From positions 1-23,080 of the forward strand of contig JAJRSX010000058.1 in the NCBI GenBank assembly GCA_024278555.1: a stretch of DNA of 23,080 bases, written 5' to 3'. Positions 6,060 through 13,882 of the stretch are shown piece by piece. The first letter of the stretch is position 1. Every line of letters starts with the position of its first letter. The position numbers and the translations under genes were made by a program. The notes under the pieces were generated by a model, which searched no databases, was not told the DNA's origin, and saw nothing but the letters and a program-made list of their open reading frames with translations. This stretch comes from a bacterium. GTDB lineage: Bacteria; CG2-30-53-67; CG2-30-70-394.

Positions 6060-7766
6060 ATGTCTCTGCACACCTCCCCCCCCCCCACCGTGTCTTTTCC
6101 CGGAAAGGCGCGCCACAGCCGTCTGTGGCTCGTGTCGCTTGTGGGGGCGCTCCTCCTCCTCACCGTGGTGCCGGTGCGGGCATCGCGCCTCGACTACCTG
6201 CGGGTCCAGCCTATTACCCCCTTTCATGTCATGACCCACGGTGCGCGTTTCGATCTCGGTTTCGAGTGGGAGGACGACTTCCGTGACAGTGGTGGCGGGG
6301 GGGGCGCCGGGGACCAGAACTGGGCCCTCCTGGAGACCCTGGTGGTGGGGATGGACAGCTACTTCTTTCACCCCCTCCTTGTGGAGATGGTGGGCGATGT
6401 CGGGTTTGATCTGCGCCAGGAGTGGTTTGAGCCGGACGGATCGGCCAGCGGCACGATTCGCAATAACTCGGTCCTCTACGACCTCGACCTTTACTTCCTG
6501 CAGCAGAAGCCCGTCCACGGCTCGGTGTCGGTGGGGAGCAACGTCGTCCAGACGAACGCGAGCTTTTTTCGCAGCCAGCGGTATCAGAACGATTACCAGC
6601 GGGCCGCCCTGAACTACTGGAACCGCCTCTTCCCCCTCGACCTCACCTACTCGCGGATCCAGAGCCGGAGTGAGGGGACGGCGAGCCTTGACAGCGACGA
6701 GGATATTCTCGCCCTTGAGGTGCGCAACGAGACGAAGCACGCGGCGAGCCAACTCCACGTCCAACGGGAGACGCGCAGCCAGCCGGAGGGGGGGCTCGAC
6801 GCGACCACCAACACGGCGAACTTCTCCAACATTTTGCGTGCTGGGGGCTCCCGCTACTTCCTCCTCACCCAGGCGAACTGGAGCGAGCAGCAGGGGAGCC
6901 AGTCGATCCGTATGAGCCGCCTCGGCGAGGATCTCACCCTCCACCACACCACGAGTCTGGAGACGAACTACAGCTACCTTTTCGACAAGATCAACCGTGG
7001 AAGCTTCACGCGCGCGAACGCCACGTCACCCACGATTGCTCAGGCCCAGCAGAGCGGCCTCGACGAGCACGTCACCTACAAGGCACGTCTCACCCACCGC
7101 CTCTACGCCAGCGTCGCCACCAACCTCTTCGTGGAGAAGAACAAGGAGCGCCTCGACGCCGGCTTTCAGGACGTTACCTCGGGTGGCTTCAACATCAGCT
7201 ACCGTAAGCGGATTGGGGTAGGGACCATCGCCATCGGCTACGGCATGAGCAAGTTGCGTAACACCCAGGACCTCTCGGGGACCACCATCGCGATCCAGGG
7301 CGAGCGCCACACCTTCGGCGAATCACCGGAGGGGGGACGGGTGGTCACCCTCGGACACGATCTGATCGACGCCGCCACCATCACGATTGCCGACGCCGAC
7401 GGCTTTCCCATCCTCGATCCCCTTACCGGGGCGGAGATCAGCGAGGGGCTGCACTATCAGATCGAGCAGGTAGGGTCGGTAACCCGTATCCGCCTCCTGG
7501 CCCCCGACGGTCTCTTTCTCCTCGGCCGGGAGGTCTTTGTAAGCTACACCTTCCAGCCCCTGCCACCGGTGAAAATCGACACCCTGGCACGGAGCTATAA
7601 CCTCGGTTGGGAGGTGGGCAATATTTGGCGCATGTACTACGAGGCGATGCGCTCCGATCAGAGGTTGCGTGAGGGAGAGGCCCTGGGGCGCCTGGACAAT
7701 ATCAAGGACCGTCGCTATGGCGCCGACCTCCACTGGGGCGTCTCCACCACCCGTGTTGAGCGCTAG
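6060..7766 (+). CDS. Outer-membrane beta-barrel (porin-cytochrome conduit type), N-terminal part ending at an in-frame TAG
   Basis: The product has 568 residues with a signal peptide (RLWLVSLVGALLLLTVV, cleavage near VRA-S). It continues with alternating polar/aromatic strands typical of a large barrel: LDLYFLQQKP, YWNRLFPLDLTYSRIQ, TSLETNYSYLFDKIN, FNISYRKRIGVGTIAIGYG. An inserted soluble-looking domain (VVTLGHDLIDAATITIADADG to LLGREVFVSYTF) is shared by several Desulfuromonadales barrels. Translation stops at TAG 7764-7766, but the same frame stays open and barrel-like to 8168, so this is probably a truncated version of a ~704-residue protein. The start is uncertain: ATG 6060 is preferred for signal-peptide geometry, with ATG 6033 and TTG 6027 also in frame and no clear Shine-Dalgarno for any. 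A run of 11 C (6076-6086) lies just after the start. Confidence 0.78.
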   Translation: MSLHTSPPPTVSFPGKARHSRLWLVSLVGALLLLTVVPVRASRLDYLRVQPITPFHVMTHGARFDLGFEWEDDFRDSGGGGGAGDQNWALLETLVVGMDSYFFHPLLVEMVGDVGFDLRQEWFEPDGSASGTIRNNSVLYDLDLYFLQQKPVHGSVSVGSNVVQTNASFFRSQRYQNDYQRAALNYWNRLFPLDLTYSRIQSRSEGTASLDSDEDILALEVRNETKHAASQLHVQRETRSQPEGGLDATTNTANFSNILRAGGSRYFLLTQANWSEQQGSQSIRMSRLGEDLTLHHTTSLETNYSYLFDKINRGSFTRANATSPTIAQAQQSGLDEHVTYKARLTHRLYASVATNLFVEKNKERLDAGFQDVTSGGFNISYRKRIGVGTIAIGYGMSKLRNTQDLSGTTIAIQGERHTFGESPEGGRVVTLGHDLIDAATITIADADGFPILDPLTGAEISEGLHYQIEQVGSVTRIRLLAPDGLFLLGREVFVSYTFQPLPPVKIDTLARSYNLGWEVGNIWRMYYEAMRSDQRLREGEALGRLDNIKDRRYGADLHWGVSTTRVER

Positions 7767-8168
7767 AACCATCGGTCGCTTCGCACCCCCTTCGACACGA
7801 CGCGTTTGAGCGAGACCCTCACCTTCCCGATCGGTCTGGACACCCACGTCAACGTGGTGGGGAGCTACGAGAAGCGCCATTCCGCCGGGGTGGCGGAGAC
7901 CACCGCCGGTGCCCTGACCGGCCGCCTCACCTGGCGTCCCTCCAACAATCTCCTGTGGAACGGCGATGCCACCTACCGCAACAGCTCGGTGGTGGGCAAC
8001 TCGGAGCGCGAGTACGAGTTCAACACCGACCTCACCTGGAGCTTCCGCCACGCCGAACTGCGCCTCTACTATCGAGCCCTTCAGGGTTGGCACGAGATCA
8101 CCGGTAAGGAGAGGCGCCAGTACTTCTTCCTCCAGATCCGCCGGTACTTCGGACAGCGAAAGGTGTGA
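7767..8168 (+). pseudogene. C-terminal part of the outer-membrane beta-barrel, separated by the TAG codon
   Basis: Reading on in the same frame after TAG gives 133 further residues (NHRSLRTPFDTTRLSETLTF to FLQIRRYFGQRKV). These contain four to six amphipathic strands and an aromatic-rich final strand of the kind the BAM complex recognises. There is no frameshift between the two parts. The only in-frame start soon after the stop is a TTG at 7806 with no ribosome site, so independent translation is unlikely. Its TGA (8166-8168) lies one base before the next gene's ATG, which looks like translational coupling. The options are a nonsense mutation, a base-call error or stop readthrough. Confidence 0.75.
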
Positions 8169-8169
8169 T

Positions 8170-9273
8170 ATGGCGACCATGTGGAGACACCGGAGGCGCT
8201 CCCTTGGGCTGGCCGTCTGCCTGGCGATGGCGATGGCGTGCGTCCACGCTGCGCGGGTCGTGCCGCCGCCGCCTCCTAACCCCGCGGCCGGCCACCTGGT
8301 GTGGCCGCCGGCGCCGGCGCGGCCGCGGATCACCTACCTGCGCGATGTCATCCTGTCGCGTGACCGGCGACCGCCGCGCGGCTTCTGGCACCGGCTTGGC
8401 CGCCTCTTCGGCAAGGCGGCGCGGCCGCGGATCATCCGGCCCTACGGGGTGGCGGTGGGCGACGAGGGGGCGCTCTACATCGCTGATCCGGGAGCGTTCC
8501 GCGTCCACATCCTCGATCTCAGCGACGGGAGCTACCGTTTTCTCCCGGACCGCCGCGACCATCTCGCCCTCCTCTCGCCGGTGGGGGTGGTGGCGGACGG
8601 CGCCGGGGGGTGCTTCGTGAGCGATTCCGCCGCCGCCAAGGTTTACCGTTTCGACGCGGGCGGCCGTCTGCAGGCGACGATCGAGCGGTTTCACCGCCCC
8701 ACCGGCGTTGCCTTCAACCAACACCTCGGCCGTCTCTACGTAGTGGATACGGGAGACCACCGGGTACGGGTCTTCACCGCGACTGGGGACCACCTCTTCG
8801 ACTTCGGCTTCCGGGGCGACCAGGCAGGCGCCTTTAACTACCCCACCAATATCTCCGTCACCACCGCGGGCACCATCTACGTGGTGGACTCGATGAACTT
8901 CCGGGTCCAGCGCTTTGACCCCGATGGGAACCCCCTGGGGAGCTTTGGGGCCGCGGGAGACGGTCCGGGCACCTTCTCCAAGCCGCGCGGCGTGGCGCTA
9001 GACAGCGATGGCCACATCTACGTGGCCGACGCCACCTTCGACAACGTCCAGATCTTCGACGGCGAGGGGCGGGTCCTCCTCTACTTCGGCTCCACCGGGA
9101 CCGGTCCGGGCCACTTCTACCTCCCCGCCGGGGTGGCGATCGATGACAGGGACCGGATCTACGTGGCCGATTCGTACAATCGGCGAGTCGAGGTCTTCCA
9201 GTACCTGCGTGACCCGCTTGCGGCGCCCATGGGAGCCGGGGCGACGCTTCCCCCGAAGGAGGTGGAACGATGA
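8170..9273 (+). CDS. Second NHL-repeat beta-propeller protein, exported
   Basis: The protein has 367 residues. A basic N-terminus (MWRHRRRSLGLAVCLAMAMAC) leads to either a weak lipobox (Cys24) or a signal peptidase I site (VHA-A). Next is a proline-rich segment, WPPAPARPRITYLRDV, like the WPPPP-x-PRI-x-YL signature of the first NHL protein, then NHL blades such as GVAFNQHLGRLYVVDTGDHRVRVF, NISVTTAGTIYVVDSMNFRVQRFD, GVALDSDGHIYVADATFDNVQIF and GVAIDDRDRIYVADSYNRRVEVF. It is a paralog of the 4100-5323 product. The start is one base after the barrel's distal stop, and the stop overlaps the next ATG (ATGA). It is probably periplasmic or membrane-attached and acts with the adjacent 12-heme cytochrome; the exact role is unknown. 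Confidence 0.88.
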   Translation: MATMWRHRRRSLGLAVCLAMAMACVHAARVVPPPPPNPAAGHLVWPPAPARPRITYLRDVILSRDRRPPRGFWHRLGRLFGKAARPRIIRPYGVAVGDEGALYIADPGAFRVHILDLSDGSYRFLPDRRDHLALLSPVGVVADGAGGCFVSDSAAAKVYRFDAGGRLQATIERFHRPTGVAFNQHLGRLYVVDTGDHRVRVFTATGDHLFDFGFRGDQAGAFNYPTNISVTTAGTIYVVDSMNFRVQRFDPDGNPLGSFGAAGDGPGTFSKPRGVALDSDGHIYVADATFDNVQIFDGEGRVLLYFGSTGTGPGHFYLPAGVAIDDRDRIYVADSYNRRVEVFQYLRDPLAAPMGAGATLPPKEVER

Positions 9274-10979
9274 CCAGACATCAATCTCTGTGGCGTGCCG
9301 GCCTGGCGGCGGCTCTCCTCCTCCACGCCGCCTCGGCGGCGGCGGTAATGGACATCGAGCTTACCAAGCACAATCTGTCGCTCACCGGTCCGGGCCAGAT
9401 CCGCGCCGTCTCCATGGACCGCATCTGCGTCTTCTGCCACACCCCGCACAATGCCGCTTCCAACACCCTCCTGTGGAACCGGGCCGACACCACCACCACC
9501 TACATCCCCTACAGCTCCTCCACCGCGCCGCAGGTGGTCGGCCAGCCCACGGGGAGCTCGCGTCTCTGCCTGTCGTGCCACGACGGCACCATCGCCCTCG
9601 GGGCGCTCAACTCGCTCCCCACCGAGGTGGCCATGACCCAGCGCTTCCTCGGCATCGGCGCTGGAGCGATCGGCGCCGACCTCTCCGACGACCACCCAGT
9701 CTCCTTTCTTTACGATGTGGCCCTGTCGAATGCCAACCCCGAGTACAAGGACCCGTCACTCCTCCTGGAGCCGATCACCCTCGACAGCAACGGCGAGCTC
9801 CAGTGCTCGACCTGTCACGATGCTCACGACAATACCTACGGCAAGTTCCTCTACATGGACAACACCGCCTCGGCCCTCTGCCTCCAGTGCCACCAGCCCA
9901 CAGGTTGGCCGCTGTCGCCCCACAATCTGGCCTCCAACACCTGGAACCACGTCCTCCCGGACCCGTGGCCCCACACCACCTGGTCCACGGTGCACGACAA
10001 CGGGTGTGAGAGCTGCCACCGGCCCCACAGCGCCGGTGGCCATGCCCGCCTCATGAACACCTTCACCGAGGAGGACAACTGCCTCCCATGCCACAACGGC
10101 AACGTGGCGCCGCAGAACATCGCGGCCCAGTTCCAGAAGCCCTCGTCCCACCCGGTCGCCGCCACCGCCGGGGTCCACGACCCCACCGAGCAGGCGGCGA
10201 CCATGGGGCGCCACGTGGAGTGTGCCGACTGTCACGACGCCCACCAGGCGCAGCCGGGGAGCGGCACCCCGCCAGCGGTGAGCCCCCCCATCGCCGGGGT
10301 CTCCGGGGTCGACAGCGCCGGCATCGAGGTCTCCGTCGCCACCAACCAGTACGAAATCTGCTTCAAGTGTCACGCGGATACCGCCCAGGGGCTCACTCCG
10401 GTACCGCGCCAGGTCGTAACCCTTAACAAGCGGCTCCAGTTCGACATCACCAACCCCTCCTTCCACCCGGTGGAGGGGCCGGGGGTGAATCCCAACGTCC
10501 CGAGCCTCATCCTCCCCATGACCAGCGCCTCGGTGATCTACTGCACCGACTGCCACAGCAACGACGCCGGTCCTGGAGCCGGTGGCACCGGCCCGGCCGG
10601 CCCCCACGGGTCGAACTACCCATATCTGCTTGAGCGCCAGTACGTGATGACCGACAACACGGCGGAGGCACCCACGGTCTATGCCCTCTGTTACAAGTGT
10701 CACGATCGCAACAACATCCTCGCCGACCAGTCCTTCTCCAAGCACAGTCTCCACCTCGGCCCCCTGGTGAACGCCACCTGCGCCGCCTGCCACGATCCCC
10801 ACGGGATCAGCGGCGCTCAGGGCAACGCCACCAACAATGCCCACCTGATCAACTTCGACACCTCGGTGGTCTCGCCCAACTCCGCCGGGCTCCTCAAGTA
10901 CGAGTCCCTGGGTACCTTCACCGGCCGCTGCTTCCTCTCCTGCCACGGCCGCGACCACAACCCATCGGTCTACCCGTGA
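9270..10979 (+). CDS. Large multiheme cytochrome (11 CXXCH plus one CX3CH) with OmcE-like N-terminal domain
   Basis: The protein has 569 residues with a Sec signal (GLAAALLLHAASAAA, cleavage near residue 25). CXXCH sites start at residues 53, 100, 179, 204, 246, 271, 318, 364, 425, 474 and 504; a final CFLSCH at 554-559 has one extra residue and may bind a twelfth heme. Residues about 50-210 reproduce the tetraheme cytochrome at 3153: CVFCHTPH, TLLWNRADTTTTYIPYS, VGQPTGSSRLCLSCHDGTIAL, DHPVSFLYD, LQCSTCHDAH and ALCLQCH. The rest has CHDAH/CHDPHG-type sites. AAGGAGG (9256-9262) precedes the ATG, which overlaps the upstream stop. It is probably exposed on or outside the outer membrane as the terminal conduit cytochrome. 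The shared N-terminal domain suggests it could dock to or seed the filament. That is inference. Confidence 0.88.
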   Translation: MTRHQSLWRAGLAAALLLHAASAAAVMDIELTKHNLSLTGPGQIRAVSMDRICVFCHTPHNAASNTLLWNRADTTTTYIPYSSSTAPQVVGQPTGSSRLCLSCHDGTIALGALNSLPTEVAMTQRFLGIGAGAIGADLSDDHPVSFLYDVALSNANPEYKDPSLLLEPITLDSNGELQCSTCHDAHDNTYGKFLYMDNTASALCLQCHQPTGWPLSPHNLASNTWNHVLPDPWPHTTWSTVHDNGCESCHRPHSAGGHARLMNTFTEEDNCLPCHNGNVAPQNIAAQFQKPSSHPVAATAGVHDPTEQAATMGRHVECADCHDAHQAQPGSGTPPAVSPPIAGVSGVDSAGIEVSVATNQYEICFKCHADTAQGLTPVPRQVVTLNKRLQFDITNPSFHPVEGPGVNPNVPSLILPMTSASVIYCTDCHSNDAGPGAGGTGPAGPHGSNYPYLLERQYVMTDNTAEAPTVYALCYKCHDRNNILADQSFSKHSLHLGPLVNATCAACHDPHGISGAQGNATNNAHLINFDTSVVSPNSAGLLKYESLGTFTGRCFLSCHGRDHNPSVYP

Positions 10980-11005
10980 GCCACACTTTCTTTCCTGGAG
11001 CCCCC

Positions 11006-12022
11006 ATGGCCCGTTGCCTTGCAATTCTTCCCCTCCTTGCCCTCTTTCTGTTGCCCCTCCCGGCGGCGGCGGAGGGGGCGCCGGGAGGGGTGACCGATAC
11101 CGACGTGGTGGTGCGGGTGAACGGCACCGACATCACCGTCGGTGAGGTGGCGGCAGAGGTTCAGCACCTCCTGCCCGCGACCTTCTTTCACAACCGCGTC
11201 GACCCGGACAAGGTAAAGCAGCTTCAGGGTCAGGCGGTGGAATCGTTGATTGCCAAGGAGCTGAAGCTCCAGGAGGCAAAGCGGCTTGGGATCACCGTGC
11301 CGGAGGCGGAGATCGAGGCGCGGCTCGACGAGGCGATCGCCAAGTTTCCGAGCCGCGAGGCCTTTGACGAACGGTTGAAGAAGGGGGGCATCACCCGCGA
11401 CAGCGTGAAGGCGGAGATCCGCCGGCGAAAGCTCATCGCGCGGGTCGAGGCGCAGGCGGTGGCGGGGATCGAGGTGGGCGAGAAGGAGGCGCGCGCCTTC
11501 TACGACGCCAACCCAGCGCGCTTCGTGGAGCCGGAGCAGCTCCACCTCAAGGAGATCCTCTTGAAGGTCGCCCCTCTGGCGACCCAGGAGGACGCCAAGG
11601 TGGTCAAGGCGAAGGGGGATTGGCTGGTGAAGCAGCTTCGTACCGGCGCCATGACCTTTGATGACGCCGTCGCCCAGCATTCGGAGGAGAATAAAGAGAA
11701 TGGTGGTGATCTCGGATGGCTCCACAAGGGTCAGCTCAGTGAGGAGATCGAGGCGGAGGTAGTCAAGCTCAAGCTGGGAGAGGTGGCCGGCCCCTTCAAG
11801 GTCTTCAAGGGGTACTACATTCTCCAGCTCATCGATCGGAAGCCGCCGCGCACCGCCCCCTTTGAGGAGGTGCGGGACAAGCTGATCCGGCAGCTGCAGG
11901 AGAGGCGCGAAGAGGCGCAGCGCAAGGCGTGGCTCGACGGCCTACGCGAGAAGGCGAAGGTCGAGATCCTCATGCCGGAGGCCCTGGCCACGACGGAGAC
12001 GGGGGCGGCGAAGGGAGAGTAG
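11006..12022 (+). CDS. Periplasmic peptidyl-prolyl isomerase/chaperone, SurA-PpiC (parvulin) type
   Basis: The protein has 338 residues with signal peptide MARCLAILPLLALFLLPLPAAA. A SurA-N-like helical chaperone region follows (about 30-165: VVVRVNGTDITVGEVAAEVQ, ESLIAKELKLQEAKRLGI), then one parvulin domain (about 175-285) with LHLKEILLKV, MTFDDAVAQHSEENKENGGDLGWLHKGQL and GEVAGPFKVFKGYYILQLIDR. The C-terminal helix is charged. GGAG lies 5 bases before the ATG at 11006; the frame is open further upstream but only inside the cytochrome gene. It is the last gene of the operon. In the Geobacter osc cluster a prolyl-isomerase chaperone (OscH) folds the filament cytochrome; I propose the same role for proline-rich heme proteins here. 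Confidence 0.9.
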   Translation: MARCLAILPLLALFLLPLPAAAEGAPGGVTDTDVVVRVNGTDITVGEVAAEVQHLLPATFFHNRVDPDKVKQLQGQAVESLIAKELKLQEAKRLGITVPEAEIEARLDEAIAKFPSREAFDERLKKGGITRDSVKAEIRRRKLIARVEAQAVAGIEVGEKEARAFYDANPARFVEPEQLHLKEILLKVAPLATQEDAKVVKAKGDWLVKQLRTGAMTFDDAVAQHSEENKENGGDLGWLHKGQLSEEIEAEVVKLKLGEVAGPFKVFKGYYILQLIDRKPPRTAPFEEVRDKLIRQLQERREEAQRKAWLDGLREKAKVEILMPEALATTETGAAKGE

Positions 12023-12026
12023 CGGG

Positions 12027-12046
12027 GCGTCCCAGCGCCGGGACGC
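12027..12046. terminator. Hairpin between convergent genes
   Basis: A perfect 7-bp stem, GCGTCCC-N6-GGGACGC, fills most of the 39-base gap between the isomerase gene and the convergent TPR glycosyltransferase gene. It could end transcripts in both directions. There is no T run on either side, so it may need Rho or act only as a 3' stabiliser. Confidence 0.5.
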
Positions 12047-12061
12047 GGTTCGAGGCAGCGC

Positions 12062-13882
12062 CTACGGGGTGCCGCCCAGGGGGCGGGCCATCCGTGATAC
12101 CGCCGCCGCCCCGGCCGTGTCGCCGGTGAGCATCAGGGCGCGGGTGAGGTTGCGGTAGGCGGTCGCGGAGGTGGGGTCGTGGGTGATCGCAGCCCGTAAC
12201 TCGGAGATCGCCCGGACGGGGTCGCCCGCCATCAGGTAGGCGGCGCCGAGTAGCGAGTGGGCGCGGGCGTACGTGGGGGTGAGGCGTGTCGCCTCCTGCA
12301 GCCCCGCGATCGCTTCGGCCAAGCGTCCCTCCTTCAGGTCGAGGCGGGCGAGGTTGGTACGCGCCACCGCGTAGCCCGGGGAGAGGCGGATTGCCTCGGT
12401 AAAGGCCGCCCGCGCCGTCGCCAGGTTGCCGCTCCGAGCGTAGGCGGTGCCCAGGCGGCTGATCGCCTCCGCCGAGGTCGGACGGATGGTTACCGCCTTT
12501 CGGTAGCAGCGCACCGCCTCCTCCAGGCGACCGGCGTCATCGTAGACCACTCCGAGGTTGGTCCACGCCTGGGGTGCAGCGTCGCCGCCGCAGGTGATGG
12601 CGTGGCGCCAGAGGGACTCGCCGTCGTGCCAGATGTGGATCTGGGCCCGGGTGATGGGGACCAAGGCGCCGGTAAGGAGGAGGCAGAGGAGCCCGCCGCC
12701 GGCCGCGGCCGCGGACAGGCCCCCACGCCGACGCGCCACTCCGGTGAGCCACCCCACTCCCAGGCCGATGGCTAGCTCGGGGGCGAGGAGAGGCAGGTAG
12801 GTGTACCGGTCAGCCGCCGCCTGTAGTCCCACCTGGACGATCCCCACCACCGGCAGGAGGGTGGAGACGTAATACCCCCACACAGTGAGGGTTAGGCGGT
12901 GGCCGCGGCGCCACGCCACCGCTGCCGCCACGGTGAGGGCGATCGCCGCGGTCAGGTAGATTGTCTCGCCGCCCGGGTGGAAGTCGGGGGGGAGCTCGTA
13001 GAGGGGCGAGAGGCAGGCGGGCCAGAGGAGCTTGCCGAGATACAAGCAGAGGGCGTGGCCGGCGTGGAGGAGCCGGTCGGCGATGGGTAGGCGGGCCACC
13101 GGGACCACCGCGTGCATCTGCGCCTGAGCGATCACGGTCACCCCCGCCGAGCCCCCGGCGAGGAGGGCGAAGGGGACCTTCTCGAGGAGGAGGCGCCGCC
13201 ACCCGAGCCGCCTTGCTCTCTCCAGCGGGTAGAGGTCGAGGAGGAGGAGGACCACCGGCAGGCTTACCGCCATCGGCTTGGCAAGTAGCGCCAGGGCGGT
13301 GGTCGCCACCGCTACCGTGTAGGCGGTCCGCCCCCCGCGGGTGGTATAGCGGAGATAGGCGAGGAGGGTGAGGAGAAAGAAGAGGCCGCAGAGGACATCC
13401 TTGCGCTCGGCGACCCACGCCACCGACTCCACGTGTATCGGGTGGAGGCCAAAGAGCAGCGCTGTGGCAGTGGCCGCGGCGAGGCGCGCCGCCGGCTCGC
13501 GCAGCAGAGCATCGGGGGGAGCGCGGCGCCGACCGATTCCAATGAGCTGCCAGGTGAAGGCGAAGCAAAGCAGGGTGTCGGCGGCGTGGAGGAGGAGGTT
13601 GGTGCGGTGGTGGAGGCGTGGGTCACGGCCGAAGAGGGTGATGTCGACGGCGTGGGAGAGCCAGGTGAGGGGGTGGTAGTTGCCGGTGTGGAAGGTGGTG
13701 GCCATCCACCTCAGGGAGGCGGCGTCGAGGTGGTCGATGTGATGGTTGTCGGTGATGTAATCCGGGTCGTCCCAGGGGACAAAGCCGTTGTCCAGGGCCG
13801 GGAGGTAGGCGAGGTAGGTGAAGGCGGCGGTCACCACCGCCACGAGGGTGGCGACGGGGCGGAGGACGGCGGTGTGGCTCAT
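12062..13882 (-). CDS. TMTC-like GT-C membrane glycosyltransferase with C-terminal TPR repeats (second of tandem pair)
   Basis: The protein has 606 residues. The first ~420 are polytopic membrane sequence of GT-C type. After the first helix comes the FVPWDDPDYITDN loop (Asp38/Asp39 are candidate catalytic acidic residues), then NYHPLTWLSHAVD, and the family signature HPIHVESVAWVAERKDVLCGLF (about 147-168), also seen in eukaryotic TMTC O-mannosyltransferases. From about 430 to 600 there are four to five TPR units (e.g. AEAISRLGTAYARSGNLATARAAFTEAIRLSP). In TMTCs the membrane part transfers mannose from a polyprenyl carrier to Ser/Thr and the TPRs select protein targets; bacterial substrates are mostly unknown. 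Its ATG overlaps the stop of the upstream paralog by 4 bases. Confidence 0.8.
   Translation of the reverse strand: MSHTAVLRPVATLVAVVTAAFTYLAYLPALDNGFVPWDDPDYITDNHHIDHLDAASLRWMATTFHTGNYHPLTWLSHAVDITLFGRDPRLHHRTNLLLHAADTLLCFAFTWQLIGIGRRRAPPDALLREPAARLAAATATALLFGLHPIHVESVAWVAERKDVLCGLFFLLTLLAYLRYTTRGGRTAYTVAVATTALALLAKPMAVSLPVVLLLLDLYPLERARRLGWRRLLLEKVPFALLAGGSAGVTVIAQAQMHAVVPVARLPIADRLLHAGHALCLYLGKLLWPACLSPLYELPPDFHPGGETIYLTAAIALTVAAAVAWRRGHRLTLTVWGYYVSTLLPVVGIVQVGLQAAADRYTYLPLLAPELAIGLGVGWLTGVARRRGGLSAAAAGGGLLCLLLTGALVPITRAQIHIWHDGESLWRHAITCGGDAAPQAWTNLGVVYDDAGRLEEAVRCYRKAVTIRPTSAEAISRLGTAYARSGNLATARAAFTEAIRLSPGYAVARTNLARLDLKEGRLAEAIAGLQEATRLTPTYARAHSLLGAAYLMAGDPVRAISELRAAITHDPTSATAYRNLTRALMLTGDTAGAAAVSRMARPLGGTP

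Noticed and set aside
7764-7766. TAG as a pyrrolysine or other recoded codon
   Set aside because: TAG is used as an ordinary stop for several genes here (for example at 234, 5996, 12022 and 17472), no pyl gene is visible, and no recoding structure was recognised. A mutation or sequence error is simpler, though readthrough is not excluded.
8391-8410. Sigma-54-like TGGCACCGGCTTGG inside the second NHL gene
   Set aside because: The -12 element reads TTGG instead of TTGC, and it lies inside coding sequence with no gene start following.
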